From Candidatus Tenderia sp. (GTDB lineage: Bacteria; Pseudomonadota; Gammaproteobacteria; Tenderiales; Tenderiaceae), in NCBI GenBank assembly GCA_030148045.1, contig JASBUE010000097.1:1-22606 (forward strand): a stretch of 22,606 bases of DNA, read 5' to 3'. The notes under the pieces were generated by a model. The model did no database searches and had not been told where the DNA came from. It saw only the letters and a list, made by a program, of their open reading frames with translations. Below, piece after piece: positions 15,337 through 22,039 of the stretch. How positions within the stretch are numbered: the first letter of the stretch is position 1; each line of letters begins with the position of its first letter. Both the position numbers and the translations under genes were made by a program.

Positions 15337-16155
15337 ATGGCGACAGCGGCCCTACCTTTGATACTCGAAGCGGAACAGCTGCTGCCCCGGCTGGGCGACA
15401 AGCGGCTGCTCATCGTCGACCTGTCGGACATTGAAACCCATCGCGCCTACCACCTCCCCGGCGCCGTCCAGCTACTCTATGAACAACTGACCCGCGAACT
15501 GCCGGCCGCAGCGGGAAAGCTCGCCCCCGAAGCCCCGCTGGGCCGGGCGCTGAACAGTGTCGGCCTACGTCCCGAGCATCATGTCATCGCCTATGACAAT
15601 GGGGACAATACCCGGGCCTGTCGCCTACTCTGGAGCCTCGACCTCATCGGTCACCCGCACTATTCCCTGCTCAACGGCGGCCTGGCCGCCTGGCTGGATG
15701 AGCGCCACCCTGTCGAAGAGAACCACGATCCACCAGAGCCCGGCCAGTGGGAATTCAACTATCAACCTGACGCCCACGCCGTCGACCTACTCTACCTGCT
15801 GCAACACCTGGACGATAAAAATATCATCCTGCTGGATGCCCGCACCCCGGCAGAGTACATGGGCCGGCAGGTACGCAGCCGCCGCGGCGGCCACATCCCA
15901 GGCGCCGTCAATCTCGACCACAGCCGTCTGCTTGCGCCGGAACACAGCATGCGCCTCAAATCGAAAACGGAATTGAATAAAATCATCAAAGAGTTGAAGA
16001 TAAATCCCAAACAGGAAATCATTACGTATTGCCACACCCACCGGCGCTCGGCGCTGCTCTACATCGCCCTCAAAAGCCTCGGCTTCGAAACGCTCAAGGC
16101 CTATCCCGGTTCCTGGGCCGAATGGGGCAACAACCTCGACACCCCGGTTGCATAG
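15337..16155 (+). CDS. Tandem-rhodanese thiosulfate sulfurtransferase, RhdA-like
   Basis: This sulfurtransferase of the thiosulfate:cyanide type moves sulfane sulfur through a cysteine persulfide. The 272-residue protein has two rhodanese domains: an inactive N-terminal one (about 8-125, LLIVDLSDIETHRAYHLPGA) and a catalytic C-terminal one (about 150-268). The active loop reads CHTHRRSA, which resembles the CxTHxRS loop of Azotobacter vinelandii RhdA more than the CGSGVTA-type loop of SseA. RhdA is linked to Fe-S and redox homeostasis, which suits the nearby isc genes. No signal peptide is visible, so it is cytosolic. ATG 15337 has AAGGGAAG about 8 nt upstream. The gene ends in TAG and is followed by the mutS remnant region. 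Confidence 0.9.
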   Translation: MATAALPLILEAEQLLPRLGDKRLLIVDLSDIETHRAYHLPGAVQLLYEQLTRELPAAAGKLAPEAPLGRALNSVGLRPEHHVIAYDNGDNTRACRLLWSLDLIGHPHYSLLNGGLAAWLDERHPVEENHDPPEPGQWEFNYQPDAHAVDLLYLLQHLDDKNIILLDARTPAEYMGRQVRSRRGGHIPGAVNLDHSRLLAPEHSMRLKSKTELNKIIKELKINPKQEIITYCHTHRRSALLYIALKSLGFETLKAYPGSWAEWGNNLDTPVA

Positions 16156-16195
16156 AATTTTTGTTATTCACGCCCTTCAGGGACATAACACCCCA

Positions 16196-16224
16196 CTGAA
16201 AGATCTCACCACTTAGGTTAGAAT
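16196..16224 (+). promoter_or_regulatory. Possible promoter of the truncated mutS gene
   Basis: CTGAAA (16196-16201) and TAGAAT (16219-16224) are 17 bp apart and match the sigma70 consensus at four and five of six positions. They lie about 40 bp before the first copy of the mutS-like start codon (16264). This suggests the first copy of the duplicated leader is the native one. Confidence 0.33.
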
Positions 16225-16243
16225 TACCCCCTTCACCGGGAGA

Positions 16244-16280
16244 GGGCAATCAAGCAGTCAGCCATGAACGACGCCGTCGC
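16244..16280 (+). repeat. 37-bp direct repeat, copy 1 (mutS leader and start)
   Basis: This segment starts GGGCAATCAAGCAGTCAGCC, then continues through ATG (16264) and five codons (MNDAV plus GC). It is identical to 16318-16354. After copy 1 the frame ends at once (M N D A V A stop). A 37-bp unrelated, AT-richer spacer (16281-16317) separates the copies. Confidence 0.9.
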
Positions 16281-16317
16281 TTGACGGTGGTTTGATAGAA
16301 ATTAAATCAGTTATCCC

Positions 16318-16354
16318 GGGCAATCAAGCAGTCAGCCATGAACGACGCCGTCGC
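16318..16354 (+). repeat. 37-bp direct repeat, copy 2 (mutS leader and start)
   Basis: This is an exact second copy of 16244-16280. Here the reading frame continues past the repeat into the mutS-like N-terminus. The pair looks like the footprint of an insertion and excision or a local recombination at the start of mutS. Confidence 0.9.
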
Positions 16355-16427
16355 AGCCAAGAAGACCAAAGCCAAGAACAGCGGCCACACTCCCATGATG
16401 CACAGGTGTTACATCATTGTTTTTTAA
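16338..16427 (+). pseudogene. mutS: mutS 5' remnant, truncated after about 21 codons
   Basis: From ATG 16338 the frame reads a short basic leader (MNDAVAAKKTKAKN) and then SGHTPMM. The HTPMM motif at this distance from the start is the conserved N-terminal entry of the mismatch-repair protein MutS, normally followed by QQYLRIK and about 830 more residues. Here the match ends after ATGATGCA at about 16402. The frame then runs HRCYIIVF into a stop at 16425. The sequence changes from GC-rich to AT-rich at the same point. The call rests on only a few conserved residues but also on the correct offset from the start. The rest of mutS may lie beyond the right edge, elsewhere, or be lost. Confidence 0.6.
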
Positions 16428-16620
16428 GTATTTATACAATTTTAGCTTTAAAAGCTACACTATAGGTTACAGTTTTTTAAGATTTTTAAGATTTTTAAGA
16501 TTCTGGTGCTAAAAGCCTTGAGCTTGCTCATGATGCTTTTCTGCACTGAAACTGCACTCAAATTTGGGGTTAGGTACAGCGCCCCCTGTTTCGCAGTACT
16601 CCCAACCATTACCCCTAAAG
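16403..16620. other. AT-rich non-coding left part of the accessory segment
   Basis: No convincing gene lies between the mutS break and the toxin-antitoxin promoter. The stretch contains a near-palindrome AGCTTTAAAAGCT (about 16443-16455) and three exact tandem copies of the 9-mer TTTTTAAGA (16474-16500). It marks the abrupt drop in GC at the start of the accessory region. Confidence 0.6.
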
Positions 16621-16652
16621 ATATTGTATATCTATCCGATATACAATATAAT
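16621..16652 (+). promoter_or_regulatory. Toxin-antitoxin promoter overlapped by a palindromic operator
   Basis: Exact 12-bp inverted repeats ATATTGTATATC (16621-16632) and GATATACAATAT (16638-16649) flank a 5-bp spacer. They contain a near-ideal promoter: -35 TTGTAT (16624-16629), 17-bp spacer, -10 TATAAT (16647-16652). Binding of the antitoxin or the toxin-antitoxin complex here would block RNA polymerase, as is usual for autoregulated modules of this family. The leader before the antitoxin ATG is only about 24 nt. Confidence 0.75.
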
Positions 16653-16682
16653 ATCCGTTATTACAGTTCCCGGAGGTTTGAT

Positions 16683-16958
16683 ATGGCACAGTCAGCAACC
16701 CGTAGGGCTCCCATCAATTTGCGAGCACTTGAATCACAACGCAGCTTGATTGACCGGGCCGCTACCCTATTAGGCAAAAACCGTTCAGATTTCATGCTGG
16801 AAACGGCCTGTCGCGAAGCCGAAAATATTCTCCTTGATCAGCGGCTCTTTCTGCTCAACGAAGCAGATTTTGACGCCTTCATGACAACGCTGGATGCACC
16901 CGTCAAAGACAATCCTGCTCTGCGCAATCTCATGGTGCGCAAGGCACCGTGGGAATAA
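16683..16958 (+). CDS. TacA-type (DUF1778) antitoxin
   Basis: This DUF1778 ribbon-helix-helix antitoxin neutralises a GNAT toxin and represses its own operon. The 91-residue protein has an N-terminal DNA-binding part (about 1-55, INLRALESQRSLIDRAATLL, then GKNRSDFMLETA). Its C-terminal toxin-binding tail, NPALRNLMVRKAPWE, is typical of the family. ATG 16683 has CGGAGG 6-7 nt upstream; the longer open frame from 16506 runs through the promoter and is rejected. The gene overlaps the toxin by 10 bp. The pair lies just inside the accessory region, where such modules are common as stabilising elements. Confidence 0.9.
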   Translation: MAQSATRRAPINLRALESQRSLIDRAATLLGKNRSDFMLETACREAENILLDQRLFLLNEADFDAFMTTLDAPVKDNPALRNLMVRKAPWE

Positions 16959-17446
16959 GCGCACCCTGCCCCATTGCTGGTACGCATGATGTTACTTCCT
17001 TTGATTGTGGTGACACCACACTGAATGACTGGCTGCAGCGTCGCGCGATAAAGAATGAAAACAGCGGGGCCTCACGTACCTTTGTCGTCTGTGAAGACAA
17101 TACCGTTATTGGCTATTACTCATTAGCGGTGGGCGCTATTGCCAGAGAAGAGACTTCAGGAAAAGTAAGCCGGAATATGCCTGACCCCATCCCGGTTATG
17201 GTGCTGGGTCGACTAGCCGTGGATGCTAACTGGCAGGGCAAACACATTGGAACTGGGATGCTGAAGGATGCCATTCAGCGCACCCTTATTGTTGCCGAAC
17301 AGGCAGGCATCCGTGCCCTGCTTGTTCATGCGTTGTCGGATAATGCCAAGAGTTTTTATCAGCACTGGGGGTTTCATGAATCTCCAACGAATGATATGAC
17401 CTTGATGATAACGCTTGATGAAGCCAGAAAGGCTATGATTAAGTAG
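16949..17446 (+). CDS. TacT-type GNAT acetyltransferase toxin
   Basis: This GNAT-fold toxin belongs to a family whose characterised members acetylate the amino group of charged tRNAs and so stop translation. The 165-residue protein starts at GTG 16949 inside the antitoxin end. The family N-terminus HDVTSFDCGDTTLNDWLQRRA is present at about 13-33. The acetyl-CoA pyrophosphate loop is Q96-G-K-H-I-G101-T-G103, and the likely catalytic tyrosine is Y137 in SFYQHWGF. The frame is intact, so the toxin should be active if expressed. Which tRNA it targets cannot be told from sequence. Confidence 0.9.
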   Translation: MGISAPCPIAGTHDVTSFDCGDTTLNDWLQRRAIKNENSGASRTFVVCEDNTVIGYYSLAVGAIAREETSGKVSRNMPDPIPVMVLGRLAVDANWQGKHIGTGMLKDAIQRTLIVAEQAGIRALLVHALSDNAKSFYQHWGFHESPTNDMTLMITLDEARKAMIK

Positions 17447-17480
17447 AATTTAATTAACATCGCACCACCCGTGTGAAGAG

Positions 17481-17561
17481 ATGAATTTCAATCTGGCCTA
17501 TCGCTGGTTTTGTCGACTCGCCCTGGAAGGAGATGCACACAATTATTCAACGTTTGCCTAG
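17481..17561 (+). pseudogene. Fragment of an IS5/IS1182-type transposase
   Basis: The frame reads MNFNLAYRWFCRLALEGDA then HNYSTFA and a stop. This resembles the N-terminal DUF772 region of IS5/IS1182-like transposases (NLAYRWFCRL followed by a D-H-STF motif). Only about 26 codons remain and both ends are lost, so it is a relic of an older insertion. Family-level assignment is tentative. Confidence 0.5.
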
Positions 17562-17661
17562 AATCTCTCGTGGCGGAAAGATTGTAGCCACATCCGACGA
17601 GACTGGTGCACAATTCCGGATTAACCTGCCCATCGTAAGCGAGTACGGCGCAAGAAACTAG
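17533..17661 (+). pseudogene. Possible C-terminal scrap of a sensor histidine kinase
   Basis: An overlapping frame of 42 codons contains SRGGKIVATSDETGAQFRIN followed by LPIV. This looks like the last strand-loop-strand of a histidine-kinase ATPase domain (GG-x-I, TG-x-x-F-x-x-x-LP). It ends at TAG 17659-17661, overlapping the merR stop codon on the other strand. The resemblance is short and could be chance. No other part of a kinase is visible. Confidence 0.25.
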
Positions 17662-18056
17662 TTACTGCCACCATCCATCTCCTTAATGATTGGACACCCT
17701 TCTGCGCTTATACGGCAAAGGTTGAGCAGGAGTTGTAACTCCTTGCGCAAAGTATGTAGGTCACTCAGTCTCGCCTCCACCTCCGTCAACTTTTGCACTG
17801 TCAACCGGCGCACCTTGTCACGGGCGTGCTGGGGATCTTCGCGCATTTTCAAAAGATCGCCGATCTCGGTCAGGGAAAAGTTCATCTGCTGGGCGCGTTT
17901 GATGAATTTCAAGCGCGAGATATCCTTTTCGCTGTAGTGCCGTATACCCGATTCCGCGCGCTTCACTTTCAACAGACCGATCTTTTCGTAATAACGTAGC
18001 GTATCCACGCTCATCGCCAATTGGCGGGCGGCATTGCCGATTGGGTAACTACTCAT
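17658..18056 (-). CDS. MerR-family metal-responsive regulator
   Basis: This is a MerR-type activator that would remodel a long-spacer promoter on binding its ligand. The 132-residue protein has the winged helix at about 5-33 (IGNAARQLAMSVDTLRYYEK), a dimerisation coiled coil (about 78-112) and a C-terminal loop C114-x6-C121 (LCRISAEGCPII). That loop resembles the metal-binding loops of CueR and ZntR. The position that is Ser in CueR and Cys in ZntR seems to be Arg (about R79), so metal choice cannot be predicted. It is the last gene of the minus-strand cassette and its start overlaps the upstream gene's end by 8 bp. Its target promoter probably lies beyond the right edge. Confidence 0.85.
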   Translation of the reverse strand: MSSYPIGNAARQLAMSVDTLRYYEKIGLLKVKRAESGIRHYSEKDISRLKFIKRAQQMNFSLTEIGDLLKMREDPQHARDKVRRLTVQKLTEVEARLSDLHTLRKELQLLLNLCRISAEGCPIIKEMDGGSN

Positions 18057-18333
18057 CGTTTGATCTCCCGTTTACAAGGTATTGTTGTACGGCCTTGCGA
18101 AGCTGTGGTTCCGACGGCAAGGTAGTAAACGCCAGTTCACCGCCGATGGCTATAGCAGGCGTGGCCAGAACACCGCGCGCCACGGCACGGTCAATCTCTT
18201 CCACCACATCGATCTCGCACCAGGTGATCGTTTCAAATCCAGGTTCTTTGAGCAATTGTTCGACCCGGTTGCTGGCACGCTGGCAGTTGCTGCAAAGAGA
18301 TGAGGTAAAGACTTCAATCACTGCTTTATTCAC
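18049..18333 (-). CDS. Small thioredoxin-fold protein with CxxC motif
   Basis: This glutaredoxin/thioredoxin-like protein of about 90-94 residues begins VIEVFTSSLCSNC, placing a CSNC redox motif right after the first strand. It has the cis-proline region VLATPAIAIGGELAF typical of the fold. No signal peptide is visible, so it should be cytosolic. The start is uncertain: GTG 18333 overlaps the stop of the NHL gene (GTGAATAA), while GTG 18321 lies 11 nt after GGAG and would give 90 residues. It ends inside the merR start. A thiol-based role in handling a metal or its thiol adducts is suggested by context only. Confidence 0.8.
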   Translation of the reverse strand: MNKAVIEVFTSSLCSNCQRASNRVEQLLKEPGFETITWCEIDVVEEIDRAVARGVLATPAIAIGGELAFTTLPSEPQLRKAVQQYLVNGRSNDE

Positions 18334-19279
18334 TCCGTCGCCATTTCTGTATCTGATGGTTAGCGTAGTCGGCGACAAATACCGTCCCGTCAGCGGCTAC
18401 CGCAACAGCGATTGCAGTATGGGTTAGTCTTTCGGTTTTGATGCCGAACGCATTGATAAATTCACCGTTGGCCTTGAATTTTTGCACCCGGTCATTATAG
18501 AAATCCGCCACAAACACGTTACCTTGTGGGCCAACACTGATACCGGTCACGGTGGCAAACCAGCCGTTGAATGAACCGAAGATATTTATCGCCAGTGGGC
18601 CGCCCCATTTATGGGAAAATTCACCCTTTGGTGTAAACACCTGGACACGATCGTTATAGCCATCAGCCACATATAGTGTGCCATCGGGTGCAATGGCAAC
18701 ATCAGTGGGATAGTTGAACTCGCTTGCCCAAATTCCGGTTTCGCCGGTGGTTCCCCACTGCCGGATGAAACTGCCATTTGCATCTAACTGCTGTACGCGC
18801 TGGTTATAGAAATCAGCGACAAAAAGATCACCATTTGGTGCCACAGCGACACCACCGGGCGCGTTGAATTCACCCGGCCCCGACCCCGGTTTGCCGATAG
18901 CACGGCGAAATTGTCCTTGCAGCGAATAGATCTGAATCCGGTCATTGAAGTAGTCCGCTACATAGAGTTCACCATTGGCGACGGTCAGGTTCATTGGGCG
19001 GCCAAGCTGCCCTGTTTTATCACCGGGTTCGCCAAATTGCCGCTGAAAGTTGCCGTCAAAATCGAACACCTGGATGCGGACATTGCGCGAGTCACTGACG
19101 AACACCTCTGATTCCGACACGGCAACACCGGTAGGTTCATTAAACCGGCCGGACTCATCACCTCTTTCGCCCCAGGTTTGGACAAGCTGATAGGGCGGCT
19201 CTTTGACGGCAGGAAACCAGGCGCAGGAAGTGAGTAAGAGTACTGCGGTAATGAGGACGGGTAAAACGCTCTGCTTCAC
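18326..19279 (-). CDS. NHL-repeat beta-propeller lipoprotein
   Basis: This 317-residue lipoprotein has a signal peptide ending in the lipobox LTSC (acylated C19). About six NHL repeats follow with the recurring pattern VAVAPNGDLFVADFYNQRVQ and GEFNAPGGVAVAP, which should close into one six-bladed propeller. Such propellers bind proteins or ligands rather than catalyse. It begins at GTG 19279, overlapping the stop of the HMA gene by 4 bp (GTGA). It ends within the start region of the thioredoxin-fold gene, so the genes are translationally coupled. It sits on the periplasmic side of a membrane. The function is unknown; a sensor or scaffold for the metal-related cassette is an inference. Confidence 0.85.
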   Translation of the reverse strand: MKQSVLPVLITAVLLLTSCAWFPAVKEPPYQLVQTWGERGDESGRFNEPTGVAVSESEVFVSDSRNVRIQVFDFDGNFQRQFGEPGDKTGQLGRPMNLTVANGELYVADYFNDRIQIYSLQGQFRRAIGKPGSGPGEFNAPGGVAVAPNGDLFVADFYNQRVQQLDANGSFIRQWGTTGETGIWASEFNYPTDVAIAPDGTLYVADGYNDRVQVFTPKGEFSHKWGGPLAINIFGSFNGWFATVTGISVGPQGNVFVADFYNDRVQKFKANGEFINAFGIKTERLTHTAIAVAVAADGTVFVADYANHQIQKWRRSE

Positions 19280-19435
19280 AACGGCTGCTCGCTCACCGAC
19301 CGTAGCGTAAAACCGGCGTCATCCACCAGTTGCTTTAATTGGGCTTCGGTGAGGGTCACTCCCTCTTTGACCTTGACGATTACCAGGCCCCTTTCAAGGT
19401 CAAATTCCACCGCTGTCACCCCTTCGGTGCGTAGC
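19276..19435 (-). pseudogene. 3' part of a periplasmic HMA-domain protein split by IS21
   Basis: This is the C-terminal half of a heavy-metal-associated (MerP-like) domain: RTEGVTAVEFDLERGLVIVK followed by the last alpha-helix LTEAQLKQLVDDAGFTL. It joins 22034-22173 when the IS21 element and one copy of the 6-bp duplication are removed. The two halves meet in frame at LLR-TEGV, giving a 97-residue protein. The remaining frame now opens inside the IS end (ATG 19486-19488), so a 70-residue product without signal peptide or CxxC could be made. Its TGA overlaps the NHL start. Confidence 0.88.
19430..19435 (+). repeat. Target-site duplication, left copy (CGTAGC)
   Basis: This 6-bp duplication flanks the IS21 element and matches 22034-22039 exactly. 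Removing one copy restores the HMA reading frame. Confidence 0.88.
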
Positions 19436-19454
19436 TGCATATTCTGCCCCAATA

Positions 19455-19523
19455 TGAACACCCATTCTGGCGCATCGTGAACACCCATTCTGATCCAACG
19501 TGAACATCTATTCTAGTTGATCG
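19455..19523 (+). repeat. Three tandem 23-bp sub-terminal repeats of the IS21 left end
   Basis: Three adjacent units begin at 19455, 19478 and 19501, each starting TGAACAYCYATTCTR and ending CG. A related partial unit starts at 19524, and an inverted one lies at 19542-19563. The right end has a matching unit on the other strand (21994-22015). Such arrays are the expected IstA binding sites. Confidence 0.8.
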
Positions 19524-19630
19524 TGAACACTTTTAGCCTTTCACCAGAATAGGTGTTCACGATCCCAGAATCCTTTCTACGCATTGATCCATAAGCACTG
19601 CTAGCCTACCCATTTTCATTGGGGATGGTG

Positions 19631-21175
19631 ATGCCAGGTACGAGATTATCAATGCGTAAATTAAGAGAGATATTAAGACTTCGACTGACGGCTGAACTCA
19701 GCATGCGGCAAATTAAAGCCAGCCTGAGAGTAAGCGTGGGCGCGATTCAAAAGGTAATAAGCCGGGCTGAGGCGCTGGGGCTTGATTGGTCGGCCATCGA
19801 TCAATTGGATGACCAGCAACTGGCTAGCGCCATTTACCCGGGATCAGATAGCCGCATATCCAGCCAATTTCAGTTGCCTGACTGGGTTGAGGTGCATCAG
19901 GAGCTGAAGCGTAAAGGGGTGACCAAGCATCTGCTGTGGGAAGAATATAGCCAGCAATACCCGAATAGCAGCTACAGCTATCCCCAGTATTGTTCCCTGT
20001 ATAAAGACTGGCTGAAAAAACAAAAGCGCTCCATGCGTCAGACCCACAAAGCCGGTGAGAAACTGTTTGTGGATTACGCCGGGCAAACCATGCCGGTTGT
20101 CTGTGGCGATACGGGTGAGGCACGCTTCGCGCAGATCTTTGTGGCGGTCTTAGGGGCGTCCAATTATGTGTTCTGCGAAGCGACCTGGATGCAAAGCCTG
20201 CCAGACTGGCTGGGCAGTCATACCCGCGCTTTTGAGTTTTTGGGCGGTGTCCCCAAGCTGATTGTGCCTGATAATTTAAAAAGCGGTGTCACCAAGGCCT
20301 GTCGTTATGACCCAGACATCAACCCCAGTTATCAGCAACTGGCGGCTCACTATGGCACCGCCATCATGCCGGCTCGACCCCGCAAACCTCAGGATAAGGC
20401 AAAGGCAGAGGTGGGCGTTCAGATTATCGAGCGCTGGATACTCGCCCGCTTACGGCATCACAGCTTTTTCTCCCTGGCTGAGCTGAACCAGTGTATCCGC
20501 AGCCTGCTGGATGAGGTCAACAACAAGCCCTTTAAACGACTCAAAGGCACACGACAACAGTGGTTCGCGTCACTCGATCAACCTGCATTGATGCCGTTGC
20601 CCAAACAGCCCTATCAATACACCGACATCAAAACCGTCAAGGTCAACGTGGATTACCACGTCCAGTACGACCAGCATTTGTACTCTGTACCCCATCATCT
20701 GGTGGGTGAAAAGCTTGAGTTGCATGCCAAAAACAACCTGATTGAACTCTACTTCCACAACCAGCGTATCACCAGCCATGCCAGAAAATACCGTCCCGGC
20801 ATGACCACTGTGCCAGAACACATGCCTGTTAAACATGAAAAGCATCATCAATGGAGTGCAGGACGACTGATGAACTGGGCTAAAGACCTGGGGGATGAGG
20901 TGCTGTTATGGGTGCAGGCAATACTCAAGCAGAAACAACACGAACAGCAGGCCTATCGCATCTGTCTGGGATTGCTCAATCTATCCAGGCATTATCCAGC
21001 ACAACGCTTAAACAACGCCTGTGCTATCGCCAACAAGCACCAGCTTTACCGACTTAAACAGATCAAAGCCATCCTGCTCAGCAACCAGGATCAACTGTTG
21101 CCAGAGCAAAAAGAACAACCATCGTTATTACCCCAAAGCCATGAAAACATCCGTGGCCCCAAAAGCTTCCATTAA
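19631..21175 (+). CDS. istA: IS21-family transposase IstA
   Basis: IstA is the DDE transposase of IS21 elements. From ATG 19631 it is 514 residues long. It has an N-terminal helix-turn-helix (about 8-45, LRLTAELSMRQIKASLRVS) and an integrase-type catalytic core with D148 (FVDYAGQTM), D214 (IVPDNLKSGV) and E260 (DKAKAEVGVQ). A C-terminal beta domain follows (about 320-400). TTG 19619 and ATG 19625 are possible earlier starts; GGGG lies 6 nt before 19631. The frame is intact. istB follows after 22 bp. Confidence 0.95.
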   Translation: MPGTRLSMRKLREILRLRLTAELSMRQIKASLRVSVGAIQKVISRAEALGLDWSAIDQLDDQQLASAIYPGSDSRISSQFQLPDWVEVHQELKRKGVTKHLLWEEYSQQYPNSSYSYPQYCSLYKDWLKKQKRSMRQTHKAGEKLFVDYAGQTMPVVCGDTGEARFAQIFVAVLGASNYVFCEATWMQSLPDWLGSHTRAFEFLGGVPKLIVPDNLKSGVTKACRYDPDINPSYQQLAAHYGTAIMPARPRKPQDKAKAEVGVQIIERWILARLRHHSFFSLAELNQCIRSLLDEVNNKPFKRLKGTRQQWFASLDQPALMPLPKQPYQYTDIKTVKVNVDYHVQYDQHLYSVPHHLVGEKLELHAKNNLIELYFHNQRITSHARKYRPGMTTVPEHMPVKHEKHHQWSAGRLMNWAKDLGDEVLLWVQAILKQKQHEQQAYRICLGLLNLSRHYPAQRLNNACAIANKHQLYRLKQIKAILLSNQDQLLPEQKEQPSLLPQSHENIRGPKSFH

Positions 21176-21197
21176 CCCACCCATCAAGGAGAACACA

Positions 21198-21953
21198 ATG
21201 TTAGAACAAACCCTGACGCAACTCAGACAACTTAGGCTGAGCGGCATGGCGCATGCCCTGGCCAGCCAAATAGAACACCCCGGCACCTATGAAGGCCTAT
21301 CCTTCGAAGAACGCATACAACTACTCACCGACAGTGAAAATCAGGATCGAGATCAGCGCAAACAACAACGCTTGCTCAAAGCCGCTAAATTCAAACTGGC
21401 CGCCAACGCCAAAGATATCGACTACCAACACCCCAGGGGGCTGAAACAATCCAAGATGGCGTCACTGCTGCAATGTGACTGGCTAAACAAATATCAAAAC
21501 CTGCTAATCACCGGCCCATGCGGCAGCGGCAAAACCTATCTCGCCTGCGCAATGGGGCATACCGCCTGCATGAAAGGCTTCCGCGTTAAATACTATCGCC
21601 TATCCCGATTACTGCTGGAACTCAGCCAGGCAAAAGCCGATGGCAGTTATAGCAAAGCCCTGCAATCACTGGCCAAGCTCGACTTGCTCACCCTCGATGA
21701 CTGGGGCTTAGAACCACTCAAGGCCACACAACGTAATGACCTAATGGAAATCATGGATGATCGCCATGGCAGCACATCCACCATCATTATCAGCCAGCTA
21801 CCCACCGATCAATGGTACCAATCCATCGGTGACAACACCCTGGCAGATGCCATCCTGGATCGGCTGATGCACAATGCGCATCGCATCAATCTGAAAGGTG
21901 AGTCTATGCGGAAATCACAATCAAAATTGACTGATTGTGAACACTTAGGTTAA
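21198..21953 (+). CDS. istB: IS21-family transposition ATPase IstB
   Basis: IstB is the AAA+ helper ATPase that selects target DNA and stimulates IstA, related to DnaC and the ATPase domain of DnaA. The 251-residue protein has Walker A at about 106-113 (GPCGSGKT) and Walker B LLTLDDWG at about 171-178. Its N-terminal helical region starts MLEQTLTQLRQLRLSGMAHA, as is typical. ATG 21198 has AAGGAGAA about 7 nt upstream; the frame open from 21021 overlaps istA and is not the start. The gene ends about 80 bp before the right end of the element. Confidence 0.95.
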   Translation: MLEQTLTQLRQLRLSGMAHALASQIEHPGTYEGLSFEERIQLLTDSENQDRDQRKQQRLLKAAKFKLAANAKDIDYQHPRGLKQSKMASLLQCDWLNKYQNLLITGPCGSGKTYLACAMGHTACMKGFRVKYYRLSRLLLELSQAKADGSYSKALQSLAKLDLLTLDDWGLEPLKATQRNDLMEIMDDRHGSTSTIIISQLPTDQWYQSIGDNTLADAILDRLMHNAHRINLKGESMRKSQSKLTDCEHLG

Positions 21954-22033
21954 AAATAACACAAGCCCAATGCGTGGACAATCAAGGTGTTCACGATCAC
22001 CAGAATGGGTGTTCATGTTCGGCAGAATACGCA

Positions 22034-22039
22034 CGTAGC
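22034..22039 (+). repeat. Target-site duplication, right copy (CGTAGC)
   Basis: This 6-bp sequence follows the right terminal repeat of the IS21 element and is identical to 19430-19435. Confidence 0.88.

Larger units (their letters stand above)
19436..22033 (+). mobile_element. Complete IS21-family insertion sequence (2598 bp)
   Basis: The element begins TGCATATTCTGCC and ends GGCAGAATACGCA, inverted termini matching at 12 of 13 positions with the TG...CA ends expected of IS21. It carries intact istA and istB on the plus strand and is flanked by CGTAGC duplications. Sub-terminal repeats based on TGAACACCCATTCTG lie inside both ends (19455-19523, 19542-19563, 21994-22015), as is usual for transposase binding sites of this family. 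All parts are intact, so it may still be active. It interrupts a metal-binding protein gene and separates the 5' end of that operon from its last three genes. Confidence 0.93.

Noticed and set aside
16162..16190. Stem-loop TGTTAT...ATAACA after the rhodanese gene as an intrinsic terminator
   Set aside because: The stem is short and interrupted and no T-tract follows it, so I cannot support a terminator call.
16403..16682. Extended N-terminus of the antitoxin reaching back to 16506
   Set aside because: That stretch contains the promoter and palindromic operator, and the internal ATG at 16683 has an excellent ribosome-binding site and the family start.
19455..22015. IS21 ends placed at the outermost TGAACACC repeats
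   Set aside because: No target duplication is found at these points and the flanking HMA frame is not restored. The outer boundaries at 19436 and 22033 give inverted ends, a 6-bp duplication and an intact frame.
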